Shown: one piece after another, positions 46,278 through 55,909 of the stretch
How positions within the stretch are numbered: position 1 is the stretch's first letter
Layout: each line of letters begins with the position of its first letter
Source of the DNA: Shinisaurus crocodilurus
Lineage: Eukaryota; Chordata; Lepidosauria; Squamata; Shinisauridae
Reading direction: 5' to 3'
Assembly (NCBI GenBank): GCA_021292165.1
Contig: CM037876.1
Location: forward strand, 283,562,521 to 283,626,520
Length of the DNA stretch: 64,000 nt
The notes under the pieces: generated by a model
Told to the model about the DNA's origin: nothing
The model's database searches: none
What the model saw: only the letters and a program-made list of their open reading frames with translations
Program-made: the position numbers and the translations under genes

Positions 46278-46356
46278 AAGACTTAACAGAGCTATCCTAT
46301 GCATATATCTACGCAGAAGCCTCGTTGAGCTCAATGGGGATCGCTCCCTGGTAAGA
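46278..46356. mobile_element. Short CAATCCTATGCA-type MITE (diverged)
   Basis: AGAGCTATCCTATGCATATA, then TTGAGCTCAATGGGGATCGC and TCCCTGGTAAGAC. Confidence 0.5.
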
Positions 46357-46375
46357 CTGTAGACTAACAGATTGA

Positions 46376-46503
46376 GGACGCAATCCTCTGCAAATTTAGG
46401 CAGAAAAAAGGCCTACAACTCCCAGCATGCCCCAGCCAGCTGGCTGGGGCATACTGGGAGTTGTAGGCCTTTTTTCTGTCTAAACTTGCAGAGGATTGCA
46501 CCT
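46376..46503. mobile_element. Full hairpin MITE with TGA duplication
   Basis: A 128-bp element runs from GGACGCAATCCTCTGCAAAT to TTGCAGAGGATTGCACCT, with TGA at 46373-46375 and 46504-46506. The inner arms GGCCTACAACTCCCAGCATG and CATACTGGGAGTTGTAGGCC meet at CCAGCCAGCTGGCTGG. It would fold into an almost continuous ~62-bp stem. Confidence 0.9.
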
Positions 46504-46506
46504 TGA

Positions 46507-46588
46507 GGCCGCAATCCTATGAATATTTACCTGGGAGTAAACCCACTGAACACAGTGCTACTGAATAAATCTGCATAGGACTGCACCG
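46507..46588. mobile_element. Short MITE sharing the TGA with its neighbour
   Basis: GGCCGCAATCCTATGAATAT, CTGGGAGTAAACCCACTGAA, and the right end TGCATAGGACTGCACCG then TTA. It begins directly after the TGA that closes the hairpin at 46376-46503. Confidence 0.7.
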
Positions 46589-46799
46589 TTATGGTAGAAG
46601 CTTTTGTGGACAAGAACCTACCGCTGCATCAGGTACATGAAATGTTATGCTCAGTTGGCAGATTTGAGATATATATAGATATATAGATATATGAGAGAGA
46701 GGGAATGTAAACAAGGTGTCAAATGGCCATGAAGCACAAACGGTACAGTCTGTAACATTTCTGTGCCAAGTTTATTGAAAACAGTTAATCCTAAGGAGT

Positions 46800-46896
46800 T
46801 TCATTTATTTTCAGGACAGTCCTATACAGAAGTAAGCCTCATAGAGTTCAATTAGACTTACTCCCAGGTAAATGAGTGGGGGACTGCAGCCTTATT
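46800..46896. mobile_element. Short CAATCCTATGCA-type MITE (diverged)
   Basis: GGACAGTCCTATACAGAAGT, AAGCCTCATAGAGTTCAATT, AGACTTACTCCCAGGTAAAT and GACTGCAGCC. Confidence 0.6.
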
Positions 46897-47160
46897 TTCT
46901 CTCTCCCCCTCCCGTCTCCCACTTTTAAAGAGCAGCTAAACAATGCAGCAGAAACCACCGTGATCCTTGAGGGCAACTTCACAAATTATTATTTTTTCCA
47001 ACCCAAGGATTAATTTCCATGTTGGAAAAAGCATGTAATTTACAGGCTATAAAAAGGTAGTGAAACTACTTTTTTTTTTTTTTTTGGCCACATGGTCAAT
47101 GGATCAGGAAGCTGATACATGCTGAAAGTTTCCCAAATCCAGGTACCAGAAGAGGGAAAC

Positions 47161-47196
47161 AAAAGGACACACCACACCAAAAGGACACACCACACC
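47161..47196. repeat. Perfect 18-bp tandem duplication
   Basis: AAAAGGACACACCACACC occurs twice in direct succession. Confidence 0.95.
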
Positions 47197-47229
47197 AACG
47201 CTGAAATGTTAACAAAATGCACAGTTCTG

Positions 47230-47312
47230 CTAGCCCCATCCTATGCATGTTTACTCTCTGAAGTAAGCCAACAGGCCTTACTCCCAAGTAAGTGTGCACA
47301 GGATTGTAGCTG
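47230..47312. mobile_element. Short CAATCCTATGCA-type MITE
   Basis: CCCCATCCTATGCATGTTTA, CTGAAGTAAGCCAACAGGCC, TTACTCCCAAGTAAGTGTGC and ACAGGATTGTAGC. Confidence 0.7.
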
Positions 47313-47315
47313 TAG

Positions 47316-47535
47316 TAGGCGATCACTCGTGACCGAGTAAGATTGTCTTCCAGGATAAAATTACAAAAGAAAATTATAAAAAGAGGAAATTGTAAAAAAA
47401 ATTGTGTAGACTCTAGTGATGGGTCCGTAAGTGACTGTGGAGGCCAATTCTAGATCCACACAGCTTCCCACAGTGAGGACACAGGTTACCAGATGGAAGA
47501 TGGTGCTGTAAAGGATTTGATGTCCAAAATTCAAT
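47316..47535 (-). mobile_element. 3' end of the 55.9-kb type LINE, inverted copy
   Basis: On the minus strand it reads GTCCTCACTGTGGGAAGCTG, AGAATTGGCCTCCACAGTCA, TTACGGACCCATC, then an AT-rich UTR and GAAGACAATCTTACTCGGTC. It matches 56880-57095 closely, with small differences in the A/T-rich UTR. The homology may extend to about 47560. Confidence 0.85.
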
Positions 47536-48570
47536 CGTCTTTTTCGACCGCTAAATGGTGACCCCACTGGACATGGTAATCCAGTCAGGGGAGAAAGAGG
47601 CAGACTATGTTTAGGGCACCTTTTCTAGCCCCCTCCCCATACGGGGTGAGCAGAGTGGATCCTAAATAGGACTGCTCAGTCATGGATACAGCTGCCAAGC
47701 TGCTCAACTACCTCATTCCTTGAACAGGGTGACTGAGGCTGCATCCACCGCCCATGTGCTGGTCCATGACTAGAGGCTTCCGAATTCACAGTCCTGCCCC
47801 TGTCGCCATTCGCCAATCGCCATGGGACTTTTTTTTTGTTTGGTTGAGTTGGAAGACGCCTGTGTGTGAAATTGTTTTATGTGGGGAGATCGATGCACAA
47901 CGAATCACCACACAAACTTGACAGAGTACGGCAATGATCCAATGGCACGGTGTAATCTCTGTGAATGTATCAGAGTTAAGATCTGAAGCAACTATCAAAA
48001 AACATCTTCTGTCTGAGCAGAGATGGCCCAAGATATTTTGATGCCTGAAGAAGCCCGCCATGGTAGTAAAAAAAATATAATGGACTACATTATAGACAAT
48101 TTGCTGCCTTTAATACCCTAAAATCTGTCATCTTGCGGCTACTTAAGGATGGAGAAGGCTGGCCCCCTGTCTGAAAATGAGGTTTGCGTAATATTTGAGG
48201 CAGACTCCATGAGGCTGCAGCTATCTGACCTGAGAGCCTCATGTGTTTCAGCCTTGTTGACATGGATAGAAATAGGATTACACATAGTAGGCATGCCCCA
48301 TCCCGTTTACCACCCATAGTACTCTGTTTCTGCCCACTCATGAATTATGGAGTATCTTAATAGACTTGTGCAATATCTACAACAGGCCAAAAGAATGGGC
48401 TGCAGACATAAAGCACCCCTTATTCAGGGAACACCTAGGCCCTGGGTTCACTGTTGAGAACAACTTTTCCATAGTTGCTTGGAATCTTCATACAAATATT
48501 CCATCTAATGTGCGGAAGTGGATGGATTGAGCTCCTCCTTCACACACACCCCAATGCTCCCCCAGTGCAT
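47536..48570. other. Intergenic, unclassified
   Basis: 47760-48060 reads like a further interspersed repeat (GGGGAGATCGATGCACAACG, AATCACCACACAAACTTGAC), possibly more of a LINE 3' region. I cannot assign it. No gene was recognised. Confidence 0.35.
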
Positions 48571-48574
48571 TTTA

Positions 48575-48679
48575 GGGTGCAATCCTATGCATATTTAGGC
48601 AGGAAAAAAGTCCTACAACTCTCAGCATACTGGGAGCTATAGGACTTATTTCTGTCTAAACATGCATAGGATTTCACCC
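48575..48679. mobile_element. Hairpin MITE with TTA duplication
   Basis: GGGTGCAATCCTATGCATAT to ATGCATAGGATTTCACCC, flanked by TTA at 48572-48574 and 48680-48682. The inner arms GTCCTACAACTCTCAGCATA and TACTGGGAGCTATAGGACTT form a compact stem. Confidence 0.85.
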
Positions 48680-48689
48680 TTAATTGGGC

Positions 48690-49499
48690 AAGCTTTTCTC
48701 CCCCTCCCCCTCCCCCATACATCAGTACAAAACAGGAAGCTGTTCCCTCATTCTTGGCTTGATTACTGATACTGAAAAGAATGGCTTTAATTGCCCTTAG
48801 AATTTCTTTCCATACAGAGAATAAAGTTATCAGGACTAATTATTCTGCATTTCACTGTGCCAAATTCTCCCAAAATTGTGCTACAAAAGCTAATCTCTCA
48901 CAGGTATTCCCTGAGTCAGTTACACCTCTTAGCATCTCTTCTTCCCAAACTGATGAAGCGTAGTGGCAATGGCATTCAGCCCTATGTTTGGGTGGGATCT
49001 ACCAGGCATCCCTTGCCCTAAGGCCACAAGAAACTAGTAGGCAGGCCTCTTATTCACATCTAGGCCTCTTAACTGAATATGTAATATGTTTCTGCAAACT
49101 TTGATTAGGAATGGAATGAATTTGTATAGAATGGAATACCAAGGACTTTTGGCCATAATCCCATACTCACTCAGATGGGACTAAATAACACTGAACATAG
49201 TGGGACTAAATTCCAAGCAAATATGCCTAAATTTGGGTGGACTATGGCCCCATTTATTTTAATGTGAGAGTTAAGGTTGGATCCAATGGTATCCCTCCAC
49301 CAGCAGAATGGACACCACTGACAGATCAAATTTCCCCTCCCTCCTGCAGCCCCTGGGGGGGGGGGGACACAAATCTGCTCTGGAGCGCTGAAGGAGCTGC
49401 GGAGGAGAGGAAGGGAAACTCCTATCTGCTCATGCTTAAATTTTGGGTTGTGCCCATGTATATAATGCAAGAAAGAAAGAAAAAAGAAAGGCACACCTA
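48690..49499. other. Intergenic, no gene seen
   Basis: Unique-looking DNA with a diverged short MITE near 49155-49215 (TAATCCCATACTCACTCAGA, TAGTGGGACTAAATTCC) and a G run at about 49357-49366. Confidence 0.4.
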
Positions 49500-49748
49500 G
49501 TTAGAATCATATGGCCACCAATTTGGATGGCATCAAAAGGGAATTAGACAAATTCATAGAGCATGATTTATTAGAAGAAGGAACATAGGAAGCTGCCTTA
49601 TACTGATTCAGACCACTGTTCCATCTAGCCCAGTATTGCTGACACTGACTGGCAGTGGATTTTCCAGCCCTACCTGGAGATGCTGGGGATTGAACCTGGG
49701 ACCTTCTGCATGCAAAACACGTGCTCTACCACAGAGCTCTGGCCCTTC
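49500..49748. mobile_element. CR1 fragment (+) followed by tRNA SINE family II (-)
   Basis: GGCCACCAATTTGGATGGCA and GGAATTAGACAAATTCATAG (49512-49560) are a plus-strand CR1 piece. Then 49585-49748 on the minus strand carries GGTAGAGCACGTGTTTTGCA and GGTTCAATCCCCAGC, the tRNA SINE head. Confidence 0.7.
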
Positions 49749-50463
49749 CCTGACCGGTAAACTGGCATCCCCAGTTGCTAAAATCAATTGTTAGTATCTA
49801 AAACTCTCCTCTGATAAACATCTTACAGAAGAACCTTGATAACAACTAATACATTCATCATGATCTCAGTAATCATCAAGAAACATCCTTCTTCCCTTTG
49901 GGGTCCCTTTTGGATCAGAGATCAGGACAACAAATCCTGAGTTCCGTAGGCCTGCTGAGGAGAATAGAATAGCCTATGCTCTTCATCTTAATCCTATAGG
50001 CAAGATCCTATGAGCCACAGCATGGTTTATTCTTTTATCCCTGGAAATCATAGGTACAGAACAACAGCTGCCATGCATCCTGGATATTGTATAACAAATT
50101 CCCACACTACGGAAGCCAGCACCTAGTCAATCCTGTATCCTACCAGCAACAGGAATTAATAATTAAAACAATGGCCCTTGTAAAGCAAAATACCATTGTT
50201 CTTTTATCCCTGCTTGCCCTGCAAACACGCCTGTTTATCTAAAGCTAAAGCGGACCTTGAATTATTAAGTCAAACATCCCTTATCTCATGGCCATTTTGT
50301 TGTTTTTAAAACACAACCCAAGTTACCAAATGCTAACCCCACCCACAGACTCTGAGAGTTCTTTTAGAGAGAGATAAGTAGGTAAATCAACAAGAGAGGA
50401 GACATTCTCCCTCTATTTGCCACTGATGTCAAAAGTCAAGTGTCTCAAAAAAAGAAAAGAAAA
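49749..50463. other. Intergenic, no gene seen
   Basis: Unique-looking sequence with no recognised repeat or gene. Confidence 0.4.
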
Positions 50464-50497
<34 letters not shown>

Positions 50498-50498
50498 C
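50464..50498. repeat. (CA)n microsatellite
   Basis: A pure CA run followed by CAAAA units. Confidence 0.95.
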
Positions 50499-50580
50499 AA
50501 AACAAAACAAAAAAAGATGTAGGTCAATTTAACCACCACTGTTTTCAGTGGCAATAAATAGGGGGTCTTCTGGGATGTTT

Positions 50581-50581
<1 letters not shown>

Positions 50582-50617
<36 letters not shown>
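50582..50617. repeat. (AT)n microsatellite
   Basis: A pure AT run. Confidence 0.95.
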
Positions 50618-50619
<2 letters not shown>

Positions 50620-50821
50620 TAGCCAGGAGAGGGAAGAGTATGGACCCATTTATCCAGGAATCAGTTCTATGCCATTTGACGTTAAAGGCAAGACTGACAT
50701 TTGATTTTAAAACGAGATCAATGGGCAGTTCTGGAACCTAAATCAAAAGACAGGAGGGGGAGATCCATGCGAGTTACAGAGGATGACACTTAAGATCAGT
50801 CTGACACGCACTTTAATTCTT

Positions 50822-50916
50822 ATAGCCCATTCCTATGCATGTTTACTTGGAAGTTAAATCTCACTGGGTTCAATGGGGCTTATGCCCAGGTAAGTGTGCA
50901 TAGGATTGCTACTTTA
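50822..50916. mobile_element. Short CAATCCTATGCA-type MITE (clear copy)
   Basis: TAGCCCATTCCTATGCATGT, TTACTTGGAAGTTAAATCTC, ACTGGGTTCAATGGGGCTTA, GCCCAGGTAAGTGTGCATAG and GATTGC. The ends are inverted repeats of each other, and the centre is a short palindrome around the CACTGRGTTCAATGGG phrase. Confidence 0.75.
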
Positions 50917-51782
50917 AATGTTGCAAGTGCTGATTAAATTAAGACACACCCGGCTCCACGGGTTTGATTAGATACAGTAAAACAATTAACCTCCAAATAT
51001 CATACAGCTCAAGTATCAGGCATTATACAGATGCATTTTAAAAGACATACTAGTCTTTACTCAACATGTTTACATGTACAGACAATCTACCCTGCTGGCT
51101 CACTCACCAATGTAGCCTAAGGGTGCTTTCACACAAGACACTTAAAAGTGCATTTGTGTCTCCCTCATGCTATTTGTGTCACTTGCTGTTAATACAGGAC
51201 AGAATATGCAGGACAATTTGATTGTAAAACATACATTAGCTAGAATATGCAATTGCATTAGAGAACAGTGCAGTACAAAAGGTACATTAGCCCTTACACC
51301 CTTCCTTCCTCACTCCAGATTTCCTGAAATGGGTCAACAGGAGGAAAGAAAAATACAGAAAATAAAGGAGGAGGAGGGCCGGCTTTTTCCAGACAATCCC
51401 TGATTCTGCATAATAAGTCTACAATCACTACTAGGTTCCTGGCTCTCCTGTTGGAATCCTGCTATCTTGTCTCATGGCTGCATTTCTGGCACTGTAGAAA
51501 TTTTCATTCTGGGGAGGAGGGGGCATCATGGATTTCTGGGAGTGAGGGAGAAGATATTTCATCACTTCAACAAACTTCAGTTCCCAGGATTCTTGGGAGA
51601 AAGCCATTATAATTAATGGGTAACTTTGTAGTGTAGATATACCTGGAGACAAAAAGAGCCATGTCAATACCACATCCTTATTTCCATAGCAGAGGTGAAA
51701 TTGACAACATTCTATTAAAGTCCAGAATGAAAATGTGTTACCCCTCTCCAGTGCTGGAATGCCAATCTAGCTACCCTCACAC

Positions 51783-51785
<3 letters not shown>
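50917..51785. other. Intergenic, no gene seen
   Basis: Unique-looking sequence. No recognised domain-bearing frame. Confidence 0.4.

Positions 51786-51830
<45 letters not shown>
51786..51830. repeat. (CT)n microsatellite
   Basis: A pure CT dinucleotide run of about 45 bases. Confidence 0.95.
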
Positions 51831-51833
<3 letters not shown>

Positions 51834-52607
51834 CTGCTAACCTTGCCCCACTACCAGCGGAAGGAAGGATGGCTCTTCCACAGCAAGAAATTTACCATCC
51901 GATTGATAACCTATAGATACATACGCTATACTGCTGCTCCCCTTGCCACAAAGGAAACAAGCAGCAGCAATATTTCTGCAGTGCATTGCAAGCAGTCCAT
52001 TCAATGTCTTGCTATTTGGCAGGAATCCTAGAAGAAAGTTTGATCCAAGCAGTGGGAACTGCTCACAACAAACAAACAGAAAGGGCATCACATGCATTGT
52101 CCAAAGGACAAACAGGAAGAGTATGCTTTCACACCCCAAAATACATCATTGGAGGAGAAGAATGTTGCCCCCAGGTGGAGCTTGCTATATTCTGATGAAC
52201 CAACCAAGCCGTGTGGGAAAGGAGAGACAAGCCACCTGTAGAGCACCTGTGCCATGTGTGAACTGTGAAGCTTCCTCAGACTTTTAGCATGGCCCAGTAG
52301 TGTGAAAACATATTGTTATGCTCAAGCCACTTCTCCCAAGTGGTGACAAGTTCCAGGGGTGCAGCACTTACCCTGGTTTGGTTTACCCTGGAAGGAGGTC
52401 ACTGGAGACTTAATGACATTGTGTACTAGTTGTGTTTATTGACAAATATACAGGTTGAGCCTAGCTGGAGGCACAGATCAAACACTCCAACAGGCAGCCA
52501 AAGTCCACTATCCCCACATCAGATCTCTAGCTAGCACCCTAAAATAGTTACTAAGTTACTTAGTTAGTTACTAAGCCCAAACACAGCTCTCCAAAGACCT
52601 ATTCAGG
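51831..52607. other. Intergenic, no gene seen
   Basis: Unique-looking. The open frames lack domains. Confidence 0.4.
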
Positions 52608-52932
52608 CATTCTGATTCTGTGTAAACATGTGAGGAGAGACAGCATGCTAACCCCCGCCCCCTTCTGTCATCATGTCCATTGCCCTGAACTCATGGAGGG
52701 TGACTTTCTGAATAGGAGAGCCTCCTGTATCCATGGAGGTTCTCCTCGTGATTCAGAATGCTGGTTTTCCAGTGTCCTGAATAGCGTGGAGGGCCTCCAC
52801 GGATGTAGGAGGCTCTCCTTGTCAGAAAGTCATCCTCCATGCGTAGAGGGCCACAAATGTGATGATAGTGGGGGCCAGGGCATGTGCGCTCCCCCTCCCC
52901 CCGTGTTTACACAGAATCAGAACACCTGCATA
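52608..52932. mobile_element. Long foldback element (~130-bp arms)
   Basis: The left arm begins CAGGCATTCTGATTCTGTGT and the right arm ends ACACAGAATCAGAACACCTG. Both arms carry a GACTTTCTGA..AGGAGAGCCTCCT phrase. The loop is about 30-40 bp, near 52745-52780. A 172-codon frame across it is a by-product of the GC-rich arms. No target duplication was recognised. Confidence 0.75.
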
Positions 52933-53725
52933 TGGCTGAAATCACTGTGCCTTTCTCGGTCTCTCTCTCCAATTCATCCTAACCAGATGCTGACCAATTT
53001 ATTGACAGAAAGCTTGTATTTGGATTGTTTTCCTGACAGATCAGTATATAATCAAAGTTCTACTGTCACCCTATTGCTTTCCGTTAAGGGCCATTCAAGT
53101 TCTCATTTACACTTAAGCTGCAGTATGGGAAGATCTACAGAGACCTGAATTTATTGAGAAAAGGAGCATCACAGCAAATCCTTAACAAGTACACACAAGG
53201 TTAACAACAATCAGAGAGAGCAAATTATATGTCTGGGGTTTGTACTTTTTTGAAAATACCATTTTCATGCAATAAAAGATGCTCTGAAGTGCTTTGTATA
53301 GCAGCCTCCTTATCATAACTTACTTAGATGGATGTTGCTATTCTAGTTACATGTGCTTCCCATTTATAATAAAAAGCTGTATACTTTGCCCTAAAATTAT
53401 AAACTTCTGGCACACTGTCAGTAAACATTACAGCCCTAATCAAGGATATATTTACTCATGAATTATGGGGGAAATACACACAAATAGTTGCAGGACAGAG
53501 AGGGCAAAAAACAGACAAATCACACAGATTTATTGTCAAAACACAACATTTGCCTACATGCAGATTTTGCCAAGAACATGATTATGAGCGAGTTTTTGTT
53601 TTTTCATTTTTAGAAAATGATCTGGGACAGCATCCTGCTGGAGGGATATTATTTGATTCAGGTAAACTGAGAAACAAGATGAAACTTTGACAAAATGTTC
53701 AATATCAAGAAGTATCTCGATTCTC
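52933..53725. other. Intergenic, no gene seen
   Basis: AT-rich unique-looking sequence. Confidence 0.4.
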
Positions 53726-53794
53726 ATTCCAGACAGACAGCCATGTTAGTCTGTTACAGCAAACGTACAAAATATCTTGTGGCACCTTAAAGAC

Positions 53795-54237
53795 TAGCAA
53801 TGCAATCCTATGCATATCTGCTCAGAAGTAAGCCCCACTGAGTTCAATGGGGCATACTCCTAAGTAAGTGTAGCAGGGGCACCATGGTGCCCATGGGGGC
53901 CTCCAACAGCACCCACAAAGCTCTCCCCTCCTTAACCCCTTAAAAAAACTGTTTTAAGAAAAACCTTGGAAAATGTTAGGGCAGACTTCTTTCTCTCCCA
54001 TTCTAGCTTCTAGCCTTGCTCTTTCTCTCCCCCCTGCCTTGCTCTTTCTCCCCCCCCCTCCACAGCCTCTTTAGCTCACTTTTGACTAGCCAGGCCCCCA
54101 CAGCAGCCATGATGTGGCTAGCCACATCCACCGTGGGAGCCATTTTGTGATGGAACCACAGCAGTTTCTCAAATTCCTAAAGTGCCCATGTGTCCAAAAA
54201 AGTTGGGGACCCCTGGTGTATAGGATTACAGCCGAAA
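53795..54237. mobile_element. Short MITE interrupted by a hAT-like element
   Basis: GCAATCCTATGCATATCTGC, AAGTAAGCCCCACTGAGTTC and TACTCCTAAGTAAGTG run up to 53873. After the insert, GTGTATAGGATTACAGCC completes the MITE at 54216-54233. 53726-53790 is an unclassified repeat phrase (CCATGTTAGTCTGTTACAGC, TTGTGGCACCTTAAAGACTA). Confidence 0.75.
53874..54215. mobile_element. hAT-like MITE nested in a short MITE
   Basis: It starts CAGGGGCACCATGGTGCCCA and ends AAAGTTGGGGACCCCTG. The right flank is GTGTATAG and the left flank GTGTAG, consistent with an 8-bp duplication that lost two bases on one side. Its internal GGGAGCCATTTTGTGATGG is shared with the element at 61993-62328. Confidence 0.75.
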
Positions 54238-54922
54238 ATATTTTTTCTTGGAATTTGCTTTCCTCTTAGGGCTCTGATGAAGCGGACTCAAGCGTGCAAA
54301 GCAATACTACAATTGTGCAAGCGGGCTTCTGCTTGTGCAAAGGGACTTCCCCTTCTTCTCTCCCCCCCTGCACCCCCACGCCTCCACAAATCTGCTTAGT
54401 TGGCGGTGGGACTACAGGGGGGGAGGGGGAATCTGTTGGATACAACCCTTAGTATTTCAGATGTCACAAGCCTCTTGATTGTGTTGGATTCCTATTGCTC
54501 GGATGGAATAAGGAAGCATATATGAAGGAGCTCACAAAAATTACATCCAAAATATATAGAGAGAAAATTATGTGCCCAGTTAAATAATCATTAGGCTCTC
54601 AAAGGAAATGGATAAATTGGTTAGAAAAGTTAAGATCATTAGTAGTCCAGCCACCAGGTCTTGAAATTCTTATTTTGTTTTGATGCAAGCCTGACATTGA
54701 ATTTCTGTCAAAACTTCAGAATTTGGCCTTACAGTGCCTAAGAAGTAAAATTAAAATATATAGCACTCCAATCTTGAAAATGGTATATTTAAGAGTTTTT
54801 AGGATACTTTTAAAGGTTTTTAAGAATATTTTAATAATGTTTACTATGTTTTTAACTAGTTATATGTATTTTGTATTTATGGTTGTTCCCCACCTCGATC
54901 TAAGTGGAGAGGCGGGTAAGAA

Positions 54923-54973
<51 letters not shown>

Positions 54974-55439
54974 CTTCACTGCAATGCTGGAATCAGAGCC
55001 CTCCAAAATGGGACCATCATAATCTAATAATCTAATGCTTGTATGGAATGGAGGCAGGCCTAAAGAAATCAGAAGGTGCAATAATCAAATCTGATCGATC
55101 CAGACAAATTCACCTGAGCTGCATTCAAGACCTATGAGTCAGTTTTGCCGTATTGTGTCTTCTTATAGCTTCTTATAGGTCATCCCCATTTAACAAAGTT
55201 GGCTGGTGTAGCTACGTCCCGTCCTAAACATTTATATACTGGTACTAAAGATTTTAGGAGCTGGCTTGAAGGGAAAGCTTCATAACAAGACTGATCACAT
55301 AATCACTGATCGCAGGAGATGATATGGCTACCAGAACGCATGCCTTTCTTAGAGTATTCTCTCTACAAAATAAATCAATTCATAGAGGTGCCACTAATAC
55401 GAATTGAACCCCTACAGATAATACGTTTTGCTCAGATTA
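54238..55439. other. Intergenic, no gene seen
   Basis: AT-rich sequence. 54795-54922 ends CCCCACCTCGATCTAAGTGG and AGGCGGGTAAGAAAATAATA, a probable LINE 3' end feeding the (TTA)n tail. Confidence 0.4.
54925..54973. repeat. (TTA)n microsatellite
   Basis: A triplet run following a probable LINE 3' end. Confidence 0.95.
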
Positions 55440-55630
55440 AGAGCATTTCTTCAGTGTGGCTTAAGTCCCACTATGTTCAGTAAGGCTTACTTTCGGGAAA
55501 GAGTGTATTATGATCGTAGCCTTCAGTTCCAGAGCAAATTTCCCCAACCTGGTTGCTCTCAAGCTGCAACTCCCAGCATTCCCAACCATTGGCCATGCTG
55601 ACAGGGGTTTATGAAGTCTAAAACATCTAC
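55440..55630. mobile_element. Short MITE fragment followed by hAT MITE fragment
   Basis: TTAAGTCCCACTATGTTCAG, TAAGGCTTACTTTCGGG (short MITE, about 55459-55525). Then TTTCCCCAACCTGGTTGCTC, GCTGCAACTCCCAGCATTCC and GGCCATGCTGACAGGGG (hAT type, about 55537-55630). Confidence 0.6.
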
Positions 55631-55909
55631 CTTCTGCCTACCTCTGTCCTAGAGGATATAGGCTGTGTTCAGATGCAACCATAAGCCAGGGTTGCAAAGA
55701 ATCCTGGCTTATCTTTTACAAGCAGCATGCATGTTCATATTGGCTGATTGCTCTCACTTGGTTCCTCCTGCAAGTGGGAGTGGCTAAACAAACCACAGTC
55801 CATGGTTTTGTTTATCATGCATTCGTCCTGGGAATTCTGGCTTGTCTCTCCCCAAACAAGCCATAAACCAACAACAAGCCAGGGCTAAGCTGGGGGATAT
55901 GGAGAGACA

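Noticed and set aside
52630..53148. 172-codon plus-strand frame
   Set aside because: It lies over the arms of a foldback element; no protein similarity recognised.
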